Source: an uncultured Acetatifactor sp. (GTDB taxonomy: Bacteria > Bacillota > Clostridia > Lachnospirales > Lachnospiraceae). From it: DNA of 61,157 nucleotides. The stretch is from assembly GCA_934394815.1 (NCBI GenBank), contig CAKRRD010000011.1, positions 1-61,157 of the forward strand, written 5' to 3'. Below are positions 37,261-45,996 of this stretch, in pieces. Position numbers and translations under genes: made by a program. Numbering within the stretch: position 1 is the stretch's first letter; the number at the start of each line of letters is the position of its first letter. The notes beneath the pieces were generated by a model. The model worked only from the letters and a program-made list of their open reading frames with translations. It did not search any database and was not told the origin of the DNA.

Positions 37261-39654
37261 CTATTCTACCCCAACTAATGTCAGTTGGTCAACGTACTTC
37301 TTGATATTTGAAGCATTTACATACTTTTTGTGACCGTCGCCGTTTACGACCACCAGCGTCGGGGCCTGCATCACGCCATAGCGTCTTGCCAGTTCTATGT
37401 TCTCCTCCGCATCAATGGTCACGCAGGGTACATTTTTCAGGTATTCCTTTACCAGTTTGCAGTTGGGACAGGTCTTTGTCGTGAACAGATACCGGATGTT
37501 CTGCGGCTGCTCCACCTTTACCTCCACATCCTCTGCGAAATCGGATAAAGTCACCACACTTCTGATGGGACGTTTCAGAGAAGAATGGGTGATATCATAC
37601 TCCGTTCTATTGGCATATTCCTGTAATTTACCGTCGTTCCAGTTCTGCACCGGACGATAATAACCGGTAATACGGCTGTAAACCTCCGTCTTTGCTCCGC
37701 AATGAGGACAGATCTTCACTTCCCCTGCCAGATAACCGTGTTCCTTACAGATGGAATAGGTGGGAGACAGGGTATAATATGGCAGTTTGTAATTGGAAGC
37801 TATGGTGCGCACCAGAGAAGCCGCTGCTTTCCAGTCGGGAAGCTTCTCTCCCAGAAATGCATGGAACACCGTGCCGGAAGTATACAGTGTCTGCAAATCA
37901 TCCTGTATATCCAGTGCATCGAAAATATCCACGGTATAATCCACCGGCAGATGGGAGGAATTCGTATAATAAGGCGTATCTCCGGGCTTTCCTGCCGTCT
38001 TGATACCGGGCCAGCGCTTTCTGTCGTGCTTTGCCAGACGATACGTGGTGCTCTCTGCAGGTGTTGCCTCCAGATTATAAAGATCCCCGTACTGCTCCTG
38101 ATAATCCGACAGACGCTCTCTCATATGGTTCAGTACTTCTTTGGTGAATTCCTGGGTTCTTGGGTCGCTCATATCCGCTCTCAGCCAGTTGGCGTTCAAG
38201 CCCACCTCGTTCATGCCGATCAGGCCGATGGTGGAGAAATGATTCTCAAAGGTTCCCAGATACCGTTTGGTATAAGGGTACAGTCCCTCGTCCAGAAGCT
38301 TCGTAATGACACCGCGCTTGATCTTCAGGGATCTGGCTGCAATGTCCATCATATGGTTCAGTCTTGCGTAAAATTCGTCCTTGTTGGCAGACAGGTAAGC
38401 GATTCTGGGCATATTGATGGTGACAACACCCACACTTCCGGTGCTCTCACCGGAACCAAAGAATCCTCCGGTCTTCTTGCGCAGTTCTCTTAAATCCAGA
38501 CGCAGTCTGCAACACATGCTGCGGACATCACTGGGCTGCATGTCGGAGTTAATATAGTTGGAAAAATACGGCGTACCGTATTTGGCAGTCATCTCAAATA
38601 ACAGTCTGTTGTTCTCGGTGTCAGACCAGTCAAAATCCTTTGTAATAGAGTAGGTTGGGATCGGATACTGGAAACCACGGCCGTTAGAGTCGCCCTCGAT
38701 CATGGTCTCAATAAATGCCTTGTTGACCATGTCCATTTCCTTCTTGCAATCCTTGTATTTGAAATTCATCTCCTCACCGCCTACCAGTGCCGGCAGTTCC
38801 GCCAGATCATCGGGCACCGTCCAGTCCAGTGTGATATTGGAAAAAGGAGCCTGTGTGCCCCAGCGGCTGGGGGTATTGACGCCGTAAATAAATGCCTCGA
38901 TGCATTTTTTTACTTCGGGGTAGCTTAAATTATCTACTTTTACAAAGGGGGCAAGATAGGTATCAAAGGATGAAAATGCCTGTGCTCCCGCCCATTCGTT
39001 CTGCATGATTCCCAGGAAATTTACCATCTGGTTGCACAGCACGGATAAGTGTCTCGCCGGTGCGGAAGTGATCTTGCCGGTGATGCCGCCCAGTCCTTCC
39101 CTGATCAGCTGCTTTAAGGACCATCCGGCGCAGTAGCCGGTCAGCATGGACAGATCGTGGATATGGATATCGGCATTGCGGTGTGCCTCTGCGATTTCTT
39201 CATCGTAGATCTCAGACAGCCAGTAATTGGCCGTCACCGCACCGGAATTGCTCAGGATCAGGCCGCCTACGGAATAGGTTACCGTAGAGTTCTCCTTCAC
39301 ACGCCAGTCCTCCACCTTGACATAGCTGTTGACTACATCCTTATAGTCCAGGATCGTGGACTTCATGGTACGCATCTTCTCCCGCTGCTTGCGGTACAGA
39401 ATATAAGCCTTGGCCACCTCTTCATAGCCGGCCTGTCCCAGAACCCGCTCCACACTGTCCTGAATATCCTCCACGTGGATCTCGTCATTTTCCACCTTCT
39501 TCTGGAAATCTGCAGTCACCCGTAACGCAAGAAGATCAATAATGTCATTGTTGTAGCTCATCTGCGTCGCAGTAAAAGCCTTCATAATGGCATCATTGAT
39601 CTTCGTCAGTGTAAAGTCCGCCTTGGAACCATCTCGTTTGATTACCTGAAACAT
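37261..39654 (-). CDS. nrdD: Anaerobic ribonucleotide reductase with C-terminal thioredoxin-like domain
   Basis: A 797-residue class III reductase that makes deoxyribonucleotides without oxygen. An N-terminal ATP cone (FQVIKRDGSKADFTLTKIND) senses dATP/ATP. The large barrel follows, and a zinc site (ICPHCGAK with an upstream Cys) and the glycyl-radical site (RITGYYRPVQNWNDGK) lie near residues 650-690. The last 80 residues are an extra glutaredoxin/thioredoxin-like domain with a CPNC active site (LFTTKTCPNCKLVKEYL) and the cis-proline in MQAPTLVV, probably supplying electrons in cis. The ATG at 39654 follows AAGGGGG. The activase gene nrdG is not adjacent. Two NrdR-like boxes lie upstream. 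Confidence 0.95.
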   Translation of the reverse strand: MFQVIKRDGSKADFTLTKINDAIMKAFTATQMSYNNDIIDLLALRVTADFQKKVENDEIHVEDIQDSVERVLGQAGYEEVAKAYILYRKQREKMRTMKSTILDYKDVVNSYVKVEDWRVKENSTVTYSVGGLILSNSGAVTANYWLSEIYDEEIAEAHRNADIHIHDLSMLTGYCAGWSLKQLIREGLGGITGKITSAPARHLSVLCNQMVNFLGIMQNEWAGAQAFSSFDTYLAPFVKVDNLSYPEVKKCIEAFIYGVNTPSRWGTQAPFSNITLDWTVPDDLAELPALVGGEEMNFKYKDCKKEMDMVNKAFIETMIEGDSNGRGFQYPIPTYSITKDFDWSDTENNRLLFEMTAKYGTPYFSNYINSDMQPSDVRSMCCRLRLDLRELRKKTGGFFGSGESTGSVGVVTINMPRIAYLSANKDEFYARLNHMMDIAARSLKIKRGVITKLLDEGLYPYTKRYLGTFENHFSTIGLIGMNEVGLNANWLRADMSDPRTQEFTKEVLNHMRERLSDYQEQYGDLYNLEATPAESTTYRLAKHDRKRWPGIKTAGKPGDTPYYTNSSHLPVDYTVDIFDALDIQDDLQTLYTSGTVFHAFLGEKLPDWKAAASLVRTIASNYKLPYYTLSPTYSICKEHGYLAGEVKICPHCGAKTEVYSRITGYYRPVQNWNDGKLQEYANRTEYDITHSSLKRPIRSVVTLSDFAEDVEVKVEQPQNIRYLFTTKTCPNCKLVKEYLKNVPCVTIDAEENIELARRYGVMQAPTLVVVNGDGHKKYVNASNIKKYVDQLTLVGVE

Positions 39655-39719
39655 CTTATGTACCCCCTTGACTTCGTGTCCCCATGGGCTATTGCCCGTA
39701 AAACCTATCACGGTCTATT

Positions 39720-39768
39720 CTACAATACTTTGTAGGGGAAGTCAATGAACGGATACTAGATATTGTGT
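39720..39768. promoter_or_regulatory. Pair of NrdR-like boxes upstream of nrdD
   Basis: CTACAATACTTTGTAG (39720-39735) and ATACTAGATATTGTGT (39753-39768; reverse strand ACACAATATCTAGTAT) resemble the NrdR consensus acaCWATATaTWGtgt. Their centres are 33 bp apart, close to three helical turns, as in known tandem NrdR sites, although 31-32 bp is more usual. They lie about 65-115 bp before nrdD. Confidence 0.6.
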
Positions 39769-39784
39769 ATACATCAGTTCACCT

Positions 39785-39923
39785 GTCGATTTGTGCGGAG
39801 ACGGCTTTACGCTTGCGTAAGGAGCCGGCTCTGTGCAAATCGACGAGGGGAGCGCCATCTCATGAGCAAAAGGTAGCTGCGCAGCAGCGGAAAGCCTCGA
39901 AGAGGCGATTTTGCGAATGGCGC
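39785..39923. repeat. Two nested-hairpin elements downstream of MATE 2
   Basis: Element 1 (39785-39844): GTCGATTTG/CAAATCGAC encloses a stem-loop with TTACG-CTTG-CGTAA at its tip. Element 2 (39852-39923): GCGCCAT/ATGGCGC encloses GCAAAA/TTTTGC, which encloses two adjacent hairpins, GCTGC-GCA-GCAGC and GCCTC-GAA-GAGGC, a three-way junction. The plan matches the units at 6.7-6.9 kb although the sequences differ. The stretch fills the gap between the nrdD operator and the MATE gene and holds no open frame. Confidence 0.68.
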
Positions 39924-39943
39924 GGGGTGAACGTTGCCCGGCT

Positions 39944-41275
39944 TTACGCCTTTTTCCACACCCTGTGGTACAGCACATACGCCACTACCGCGGTCACGCT
40001 CTCCGTGCATACGAATGCCCACCACACGCCTGTCACTCCGATCAGGCGGCTCAGCACAAATGCCGCGGGAATGATCACCGCCACATACCGCATCACAGAG
40101 ATCACGAGGGAAGCCATGCCCTGTCCCAGTGCTTCCAGTGCGCCGGAGCTGGTCACCGACACTGCGGACAGGATAAATCCCAGACTGATGATATGCAGTG
40201 CCGTGATGCCGATGGTAATGGTCTCCGGGTTCTCGGTGAACAGACCGATCATTCCTCCGGGGATCAGCCAACACAGTGCTGTACCGATGGCCATGATCCC
40301 GGCCGTCAGTTCCAGCGTCAGGTGGTAGATCTGCTCCACGCGCTTCCGCTCTCCGGCTCCGTAATTGTAGCCGATCAGCGGACGGATGCCCTGGATGATA
40401 CCGTTGGATGGCAGATAGATAAAGGTCTGCAGCTTATAATATACGCCCAGCACCAGCACATACGCTCCCGAATAAGCCGCCAGAATACCGTTCAGTGCGG
40501 AAATCAGCAGAGACGGCAGAGCCATGTTCAGTGTAGCCGGAATGCCGATGCCATAAGTCCTGCCGCAGATCTCTCCCTCCGGACGCAGATAACTCCTGCG
40601 CAGTTTCACCGGCAGCGGATCCGCCACATAATAGATGAGATATACCAGTAAGGTGACCACCTGACCGATTCCGGTGGCCAGCGCCGCCCCGGCGATCTCC
40701 ATCCGGGGAAAAGGGCCGATACCGAAGATCAGCAGTGGATCCAGGACGATATTCGTCACAAATCCAGCGATCATGCTGACCATGGTGGCACGCATCCGTC
40801 CCACCGCCTGGAATATCTTCTCTAATGTGATGCCGCCGGTGACGATTGCGGAGAACAGGAAGACCACATTGGAATATTCCATGCCAAGTGCCCGCACCGC
40901 CTCGCTTTTCGTAAACATCCCCAGAAACCAGTTCATGCCGCCAAGAAACAGGAGCATAAGCAGCACACCGTGCAATACTCCCAATACCATTCCCTGGGTC
41001 GCCGTCTTATCCGCCTTTTCCTGATTCTGTGCTCCCAGATAGAAGGAGATCATGGCATTGGCCCCCACGCCGAAGCCCACCGCCACCGCCGTCAGCAGGT
41101 TCTGTGCCGGATAGACCAAAGACAATGCCGTCATGGCATCTTCGCTTAATTTTGCCACGAAATAGCTGTCTACAATATTATAGAGGGAATTAAATGCCAT
41201 GGACAACATCATGGGAAGTGCCATAGACATGACAAGGGGAAATATCTTCTTTTCTTTCATGTAAGTCTGGTTCAT
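39944..41275 (-). CDS. MATE family efflux transporter 2
   Basis: A 443-residue MATE exporter with about 12 membrane helices and the usual internal duplication (SMALPMMLSMAFNSLYNIVDSYFVA in the first half, IGIPATLNMALPSLLISALNG in the second). It is only distantly similar to the MATE protein at 29.9 kb, so it is not a recent duplicate. The ATG at 41275 is chosen because GAGGAG stands six bases upstream; the open frame starts ten codons earlier. A strong stem-loop lies 23 bp before the start codon and could attenuate transcription. Substrate unknown. Confidence 0.93.
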   Translation of the reverse strand: MNQTYMKEKKIFPLVMSMALPMMLSMAFNSLYNIVDSYFVAKLSEDAMTALSLVYPAQNLLTAVAVGFGVGANAMISFYLGAQNQEKADKTATQGMVLGVLHGVLLMLLFLGGMNWFLGMFTKSEAVRALGMEYSNVVFLFSAIVTGGITLEKIFQAVGRMRATMVSMIAGFVTNIVLDPLLIFGIGPFPRMEIAGAALATGIGQVVTLLVYLIYYVADPLPVKLRRSYLRPEGEICGRTYGIGIPATLNMALPSLLISALNGILAAYSGAYVLVLGVYYKLQTFIYLPSNGIIQGIRPLIGYNYGAGERKRVEQIYHLTLELTAGIMAIGTALCWLIPGGMIGLFTENPETITIGITALHIISLGFILSAVSVTSSGALEALGQGMASLVISVMRYVAVIIPAAFVLSRLIGVTGVWWAFVCTESVTAVVAYVLYHRVWKKA

Positions 41276-41297
41276 TTTCTGCTCCTCATACAACAAA

Positions 41298-41325
41298 CGC
41301 CACACAACATTTCTGCTGTGTGGCG
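41298..41325 (-). terminator. Stem-loop before MATE 2
   Basis: CGCCACACA and TGTGTGGCG form a perfect 9-bp stem with a 10-base loop, followed by TTTGTTGT on the minus strand. It lies 102 bp beyond the DUF4317 stop and just before the MATE ribosome binding site. It could end the upstream transcript or act as an attenuator of the exporter gene. Confidence 0.65.
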
Positions 41326-41426
41326 AAAATAAGATCGGTATCCTGAAAAATCCACTCCCTTACGGGTTTTATGATCGGTTATTCATTTTGTTCCAGAGCG
41401 TATTATAGGGAAGAAATGCATTTCTG

Positions 41427-42050
41427 TCAAGCCTGTAGCCCCAGTATTTTTGCAAATAACTGTGTTCCTTCCTCCGCCTGATAGATATTAATGCCATCCA
41501 TGTCCGTGCTGTGGTTGGCAAAGGCAGGGTACAGAAATCCCATCTCCGGTTTCCCGGCCTCGTAATCCCCGGCCACCGGACTGATGGTACTGATAAGAAA
41601 CTGGTAGACCTCCTCGGACTCCCACTGGTTCTCCTTATCCTTTCCCTTGGTGGGTACATCGTAGCTGCCAAAGAAGAGATAAATGGCATAAGGATATCCC
41701 GGTTGGTATCTCTCTCCAATATATTCATAGAGGGAATACAATAATGCATCATTTTTCAGTTCGCACTGACGCAATGCCTCCAGCAGCTGCAGAACGCTGC
41801 CCGGCTTTCTGGCCCCCGGATCCAGACGGTAGTTCTTCAGATTCACATTGGTATTGGAATAGGGTACCGTCTTGGCAATGTTCAGATTTTTCTCCTTCTC
41901 GCTTCCGGACAGCTTCAGAAAATGGGTGTTAAAAGTCCCATCAATAAAGCCCTCTTCGTCCATATAGGCTCCTGCAATTCTGGAAAAGCAGTTACGGGAC
42001 ACCGTCATTCTTCTGGTCAGTTCCAGCATATCTTCTCTGTCTATGTGCAT
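41427..42050 (-). CDS. DUF4317-like protein, short form
   Basis: A 207-residue protein whose beginning (LTRRMTVSRNCFSRIAGAYMDEEG) and later VYQFLISTISPV resemble DUF4317, a family of unknown function common in Lachnospiraceae. Family members are usually near 400 residues, so this is about half-length, covering the first part with no obvious break. It has no signal peptide or membrane helix and looks cytoplasmic. Its neighbours (MATE exporter, histidine phosphatase) give no clear hint of function. Confidence 0.65.
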   Translation of the reverse strand: MHIDREDMLELTRRMTVSRNCFSRIAGAYMDEEGFIDGTFNTHFLKLSGSEKEKNLNIAKTVPYSNTNVNLKNYRLDPGARKPGSVLQLLEALRQCELKNDALLYSLYEYIGERYQPGYPYAIYLFFGSYDVPTKGKDKENQWESEEVYQFLISTISPVAGDYEAGKPEMGFLYPAFANHSTDMDGINIYQAEEGTQLFAKILGLQA

Positions 42051-42079
42051 CCTTGATCTCTCACCTTTCCATCATGGTT

Positions 42080-42205
42080 CTGAATAGTTACCCATCATAT
42101 ATAAATGATGTCCAGGCCAAAAGCCCCCGGCTTTGATACCTATGGATTGCTTCGCGCTACGCACTACCACTTCTCCGCTTCGGTCCGTATTTTCGTATTT
42201 GACTT
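42080..42205. repeat. Degenerate palindromes between DUF4317 and phosphatase genes
   Basis: This gap holds CTGAATAGTTA (42080), the hairpin CATCAT/ATGATG (42093-42110), AAAGCC-CCC-GGCTTT (about 42120-42137) and, on the minus strand, GCGTAGC, GCGAAGC and CCGAAGCGG cores. It may be a decayed relative of the hairpin arrays at 6.7 and 39.8 kb. Confidence 0.4.
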
Positions 42206-42208
42206 CAT

Positions 42209-42826
42209 TCATAGCAGTTTGCTCTTCGTATTAGCGCTCTGACTGTCTGTATATTCCAGCATGGACAGCTTTCCATCTGTACATTCCAAAATTGCAGTTG
42301 CACAGTTGCCCATGTGCATCCTCCAGAAATCATCCACCGGGATATTCAGAACCGGATTCAGAATACTGCGGTTCACCCCGCCGTGGGCCACCACCAGCAC
42401 CGTCTCATAAGTTCCTTCCAGCGGCAGCAGCACCTGTTTTACAAACTCTCCGCTTCTGGCATACAGCTGGGCAAAACTCTCCGCACCCTCGGGTGGAATA
42501 TAACCGCCAGGATTCGTAAAGGGCTGACTGGTTTCGTCCTTAATGGTCCGGATATCCACCCCTTCCCAGGGGCCGAAATTCAGTTCCCGGAGTCTTTCGT
42601 CCGTCATCAGCGGGATCTTCCGGTCTCCCACAATCGTCTCCGCCGTATGTCTGGCCCGGACAAGTGGTGAACAGAAAGCGATCTCAAACGGAACCTTCCG
42701 TAATCTCTCCGCAGCCTCTGCCGCCTGGGCAAAACCCTGGGCATTCAGATCGATATCCGTCTGTCCCTGCAGCAGTCCCGCCTGATTCCATGCAGTTTCC
42801 CCGTGTCGTACCAAATAGATCTTCAT
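42209..42826 (-). CDS. Histidine phosphatase family protein (phosphoglycerate mutase-like)
   Basis: A 205-residue member of the branch 1 histidine phosphatases. The phosphorylated histidine is in YLVRHGETAWN (7-17), the second catalytic histidine in VLVVAHGGVNRSIL near 145, and the acid-base glutamate region is LRELNFGPWEGVD. Such proteins include CobC-type alpha-ribazole phosphatases, PhoE-like broad-range phosphatases and cofactor-dependent mutases, and the sequence does not decide between them. It is a single gene in a gap-rich area. Confidence 0.93.
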   Translation of the reverse strand: MKIYLVRHGETAWNQAGLLQGQTDIDLNAQGFAQAAEAAERLRKVPFEIAFCSPLVRARHTAETIVGDRKIPLMTDERLRELNFGPWEGVDIRTIKDETSQPFTNPGGYIPPEGAESFAQLYARSGEFVKQVLLPLEGTYETVLVVAHGGVNRSILNPVLNIPVDDFWRMHMGNCATAILECTDGKLSMLEYTDSQSANTKSKLL

Positions 42827-42961
42827 ATATCCGTATCCTCTGTCGTAACTTCCATCACTTGATATAAAAACTTATCACTTCCACTGTTATCCACAGTGAC
42901 CTGTTTCAAAATACTACGATTTCCACCACTCTGTCAACCCACACCCGGTCTGTGTATTCCG

Positions 42962-42997
42962 AAAAAACAGCGGGCACCGTTCCCGGTTCCCACTGTT
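42962..42997 (-). terminator. Terminator after the glycosidase remnant
   Basis: AACAGTGGG and CCCGCTGTT form a 9-bp stem (one wobble), and six T follow on the minus strand. Intact terminator for a gene that is now only a fragment. Confidence 0.75.
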
Positions 42998-43003
42998 TTC
43001 TTC

Positions 43004-43279
43004 CTATTTCTCTATTTCCGCAGTCATAATGGACTTTGCCTTCGATGTCAATTCCGCACAGTACTCTCCCAGCCGCAGATACACCGGAATCTCTTCCTCC
43101 GTCCGGTTCAACAGTACCACCGTGATCCGTCCGTCCTGTTCGAAAGCTGTCACCTCGATCTTGTCCGTGTGGCGGGTCACGCCGATCCGCTGTGCTCCCG
43201 GCTTCAGGAAATGGGTGAAATGCCACAGATGTCCACAGATATTGGTCTCACGCAGTGGATGGAACATCCCCGTAGCCAT
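43004..43279 (-). pseudogene. C-terminal remnant of a GH30-like glycosidase
   Basis: About 85 codons in frame read HLWHFTHFLKPGAQRIGV, TRHTDKIEVTAFEQDG and RITVVLLNRTEEEIPVYLRL. This is the beta-sandwich that closes GH30-type (glucosylceramidase/glucanase) enzymes, where a conserved HFSxFIKPGAxRI motif is followed by VVVLNRT. The catalytic barrel is missing. Upstream the sequence turns abruptly AT-rich and ends at a 15-bp perfect inverted repeat. No ribosome binding site precedes the first ATG. A terminator is still present downstream. It is best read as the tail of a gene lost by deletion. Confidence 0.65.
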
Positions 43280-43316
43280 TTCTATTGCTTTGGTGCAAAT
43301 CGCATCAAAATAGCAG

Positions 43317-43362
43317 AATCAGTACAAAAAAACTTCTAAATCAAACATTTTTTGTACTGATT
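43317..43362. repeat. Perfect 15-bp inverted repeat
   Basis: AATCAGTACAAAAAA and TTTTTTGTACTGATT flank 16 bases. The AT-rich stem lies between the glycosidase remnant and the end of the polyamine operon. It may be a weak bidirectional terminator or the scar of the rearrangement that truncated the glycosidase. Confidence 0.65.
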
Positions 43363-43451
43363 TTATTATTTTTCCCATTTTAGCGAAAATAAGCTCTTAT
43401 AAACGGCCAAAATCACCTTTTTTTGTATTTTTTTAGCAAAAAATGGCGTTT

Positions 43452-44696
43452 TTAATACAAACAGAACTCACGGAGCGGCATCCCCAGCCTTGCCTTAAAA
43501 TCCTCATATCCAAAATGCACCAGTTCTTCACAGGTTCCATCTTCCCGGTACACCCAGATCGCCGGGAGGGGCATTCCGTTAAAGGTATTGTTCTTACAGG
43601 TGGTATAGATTGCCATATCTCCAAACAGCAGCCTCTCTCCCGGAATGACCTCCCCGGGGAAACGGTAATCCCCGATCACATCTCCGGCAAGGCAGGTCGG
43701 TCCTGCCAGCCGCCATGTCCTGCTGTCCACACAGTCAGCGGCTTCTGCTCCGAGAACGGGCGGCAGATAGGGCATTTCAATGACATCCGGCATGTGGCAG
43801 GCAGCACTGGCATCCAGAATGGCAATCTGTGTATCTTTATTTTTCACAGTATCCAGTACCGTTGTCAGGAGATAACCGGCATTCAGGGCACAGGCCTCTC
43901 CCGGCTCCAGATATACCATGACGCCCCATTTTTCCCGGGCATGCCGGATCACTTTTTTCAGGCGCTCCAGATCATATCCGGGGCGGGTGATATGATGCCC
44001 TCCCCCCATATTCAGCCATTTCATCCCGGGAAGAAGATCCCCGAACTTTTCTTCCACAGCCTCCAGCGTCTCCTCCAGAGCATCGGAATCCTGCTCACAT
44101 AAAGTATGGAAATGCAGTCCATCCGGAAGCTCTGCCAATGCCGGATCCTTTTCCAATGCCAGATCCCACTGTTCTCTGGTGGTTCCCATGCGGCTGCCCG
44201 GCGCACAGGGATCATAGATGGCATGTCCTTCCTGTGTAGAATGCTCCGGGTTGATCCGCAGTCCCACACTTTTTCCCGCAGCCTTTGTCATAGGGCCGAA
44301 AGCAGCAAGCTGCGACGGAGAATTAAATACGATATGATCTGCATATTTCAGCAGTTCCTCCATGTCCTCCGCCCGGTAAGCTGCGCAAAATACATGGACT
44401 TCCCGACCCGGCATTTCTTCCGCACCGAGTCTTGCTTCATATAAGCCGCTGGCCTCCGTTCCTGCAAGATACGGCTGTAACACCGGATACAGGTCATAAT
44501 TGCTGAAAGCTTTCTGTGCCAGCAGGATACGGCAGCCGGTCTCCTGTGCCAGTTTTCCTAAGATTTCCCCATTCCTGCGCAGTGCTTTTTCATCCAGTAT
44601 ATAACAGGGAGTCGGAAGATCCTGAAAAGCTGCCGGGATTCTTCCTCCGGTTCCGGCAAAAGCTGCTCTGTCATCCCTGTATTCTGTTCCTGCCAT
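43452..44696 (-). CDS. nspC: Carboxynorspermidine/carboxyspermidine decarboxylase
   Basis: A 414-residue PLP enzyme of the alanine-racemase-fold (fold III) decarboxylases. It removes CO2 from carboxyspermidine to give spermidine. The PLP lysine is in RILLAQKAFSNY (about residue 62), the glycine-rich phosphate loop is MGGGHHITRPGYD, and LEPGEACALNAG is the second PLP contact. The family start TPCYILDEKALRRNG is at about 28-42. It is the last gene of the polyamine operon; its ATG overlaps the dehydrogenase stop (TGATG), so the two are translationally coupled. Confidence 0.95.
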   Translation of the reverse strand: MAGTEYRDDRAAFAGTGGRIPAAFQDLPTPCYILDEKALRRNGEILGKLAQETGCRILLAQKAFSNYDLYPVLQPYLAGTEASGLYEARLGAEEMPGREVHVFCAAYRAEDMEELLKYADHIVFNSPSQLAAFGPMTKAAGKSVGLRINPEHSTQEGHAIYDPCAPGSRMGTTREQWDLALEKDPALAELPDGLHFHTLCEQDSDALEETLEAVEEKFGDLLPGMKWLNMGGGHHITRPGYDLERLKKVIRHAREKWGVMVYLEPGEACALNAGYLLTTVLDTVKNKDTQIAILDASAACHMPDVIEMPYLPPVLGAEAADCVDSRTWRLAGPTCLAGDVIGDYRFPGEVIPGERLLFGDMAIYTTCKNNTFNGMPLPAIWVYREDGTCEELVHFGYEDFKARLGMPLREFCLY

Positions 44697-45955
44697 CAGT
44701 CTACCAGCTCCGGGCTGCGATTTTCCCTGCGGGGCAGACCGTATTTGTCCAGTGCCTCCAGATAAGGATCCGGATCAAATTCTTCCACAGTGTAGACTCC
44801 GGGCTTATTCCATTTTCCGGTGAGAAGCATCAATGCTCCGCACATGGCGGGGACACCGGTGGTGTAGCTGATTGCCTGGCTCTCTACTTCTCTGTAACAT
44901 TCCTGATGGTCACAGACATTGTAAATATAATAGGTCTTCGGCTTGCCATCCTTCGTTCCCGTGAAAATACATCCGATGTTGGTCTTGCCTTTGGTGCGGG
45001 GGCCGAGGCTTGCAGGATCCGGAAGCAGTGCCTTCAAAAACTGAATCGGAACGATCTCCTGCCCCTGAAAAACGATGGGTGTTGTAGACAGCATTCCCAC
45101 ATCTTCCAGACATCTCATATGATCCAGATAGCTCTGTCCGAAGGTCATGAAGAAACGGATTCTTTTTACCCCAGGGATATTCTTCGCCAGAGACTCTATT
45201 TCTTCATGATGCAGCAGATACATATCCTTCTGCCCCACCTGGTCAAAATCATACTCTCTCTTAATGCTCATGGCAGGGATCTCCACCCAGTGGCCATTTT
45301 CCCAGTAGCTGCCCGGCGCGGATACCTCCCGCAGATTGATCTCCGGGTTAAAATTAGTAGCAAACGCATATCCGTGATCACCACCATTACAGTCCAGAAT
45401 ATCGATCGTATCAATGGTATCAAATTCATGTTTTGCGGCATACGCACAGTAAGCCTGGGTCACACCGGGGTCGAAGCCGCTTCCTAAAAGCGCCGTAAGT
45501 CCCGCCTCCTCAAATTTCTTTTTATAAGCCCACTGCCAGGAGTAGTCAAAATAGGCGGAAAATCCTTCTTCCTTACAGCGTTTTTCATAGATGGCGCGCC
45601 ACGCGGGATCCTCTGTATCCTCCGGCTCATAATTGGCGGTATCCATATAATTGACGCCACAAGCAAGGCAGGCATCCATAATGGTAAGGTCCTGATAAGG
45701 AAGCGCAATGTTCATTACCAGCTCCGGCCGGTATTCCCGGATCAGTGCGATCACCTGGTCCACATCATCCGCATCCACCTGTGCCGTGGTAATGACAGTC
45801 TGCGTCTTTCCTGCCAGCTTCTGTGCCAGCGCATCACACTTTTCCTTCGTCCGGCTGGCAATACACAATTCCGTGAATACCTCACTTACCTGACAACATT
45901 TCTGAATTGCTACACCGGCTACACCGCCGCAGCCGATCACTAATACTCTGCTCAT
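44696..45955 (-). CDS. Carboxynorspermidine dehydrogenase (saccharopine dehydrogenase family)
   Basis: A 419-residue NADPH-dependent enzyme that condenses putrescine with aspartate semialdehyde to carboxyspermidine, the substrate of NspC. The dinucleotide motif VLVIGCGGVAGVAIQK is at the N-terminus, and LGSGFDPGVTQAYCAYAAKH and DILDCNGGDHGYAFATNFNPEINLREV are typical of the CASDH group. Saccharopine or lysine dehydrogenase activity is excluded mainly by its neighbours: NspC directly downstream and agmatinase upstream. The ATG at 45955 follows CGGAGGAAAG; the open frame starts 11 codons earlier. Confidence 0.93.
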   Translation of the reverse strand: MSRVLVIGCGGVAGVAIQKCCQVSEVFTELCIASRTKEKCDALAQKLAGKTQTVITTAQVDADDVDQVIALIREYRPELVMNIALPYQDLTIMDACLACGVNYMDTANYEPEDTEDPAWRAIYEKRCKEEGFSAYFDYSWQWAYKKKFEEAGLTALLGSGFDPGVTQAYCAYAAKHEFDTIDTIDILDCNGGDHGYAFATNFNPEINLREVSAPGSYWENGHWVEIPAMSIKREYDFDQVGQKDMYLLHHEEIESLAKNIPGVKRIRFFMTFGQSYLDHMRCLEDVGMLSTTPIVFQGQEIVPIQFLKALLPDPASLGPRTKGKTNIGCIFTGTKDGKPKTYYIYNVCDHQECYREVESQAISYTTGVPAMCGALMLLTGKWNKPGVYTVEEFDPDPYLEALDKYGLPRRENRSPELVD

Positions 45956-45996
45956 CTTCTTTCCTCCGTTTTTCTTTTTTATTTCCACTTTTCAAT

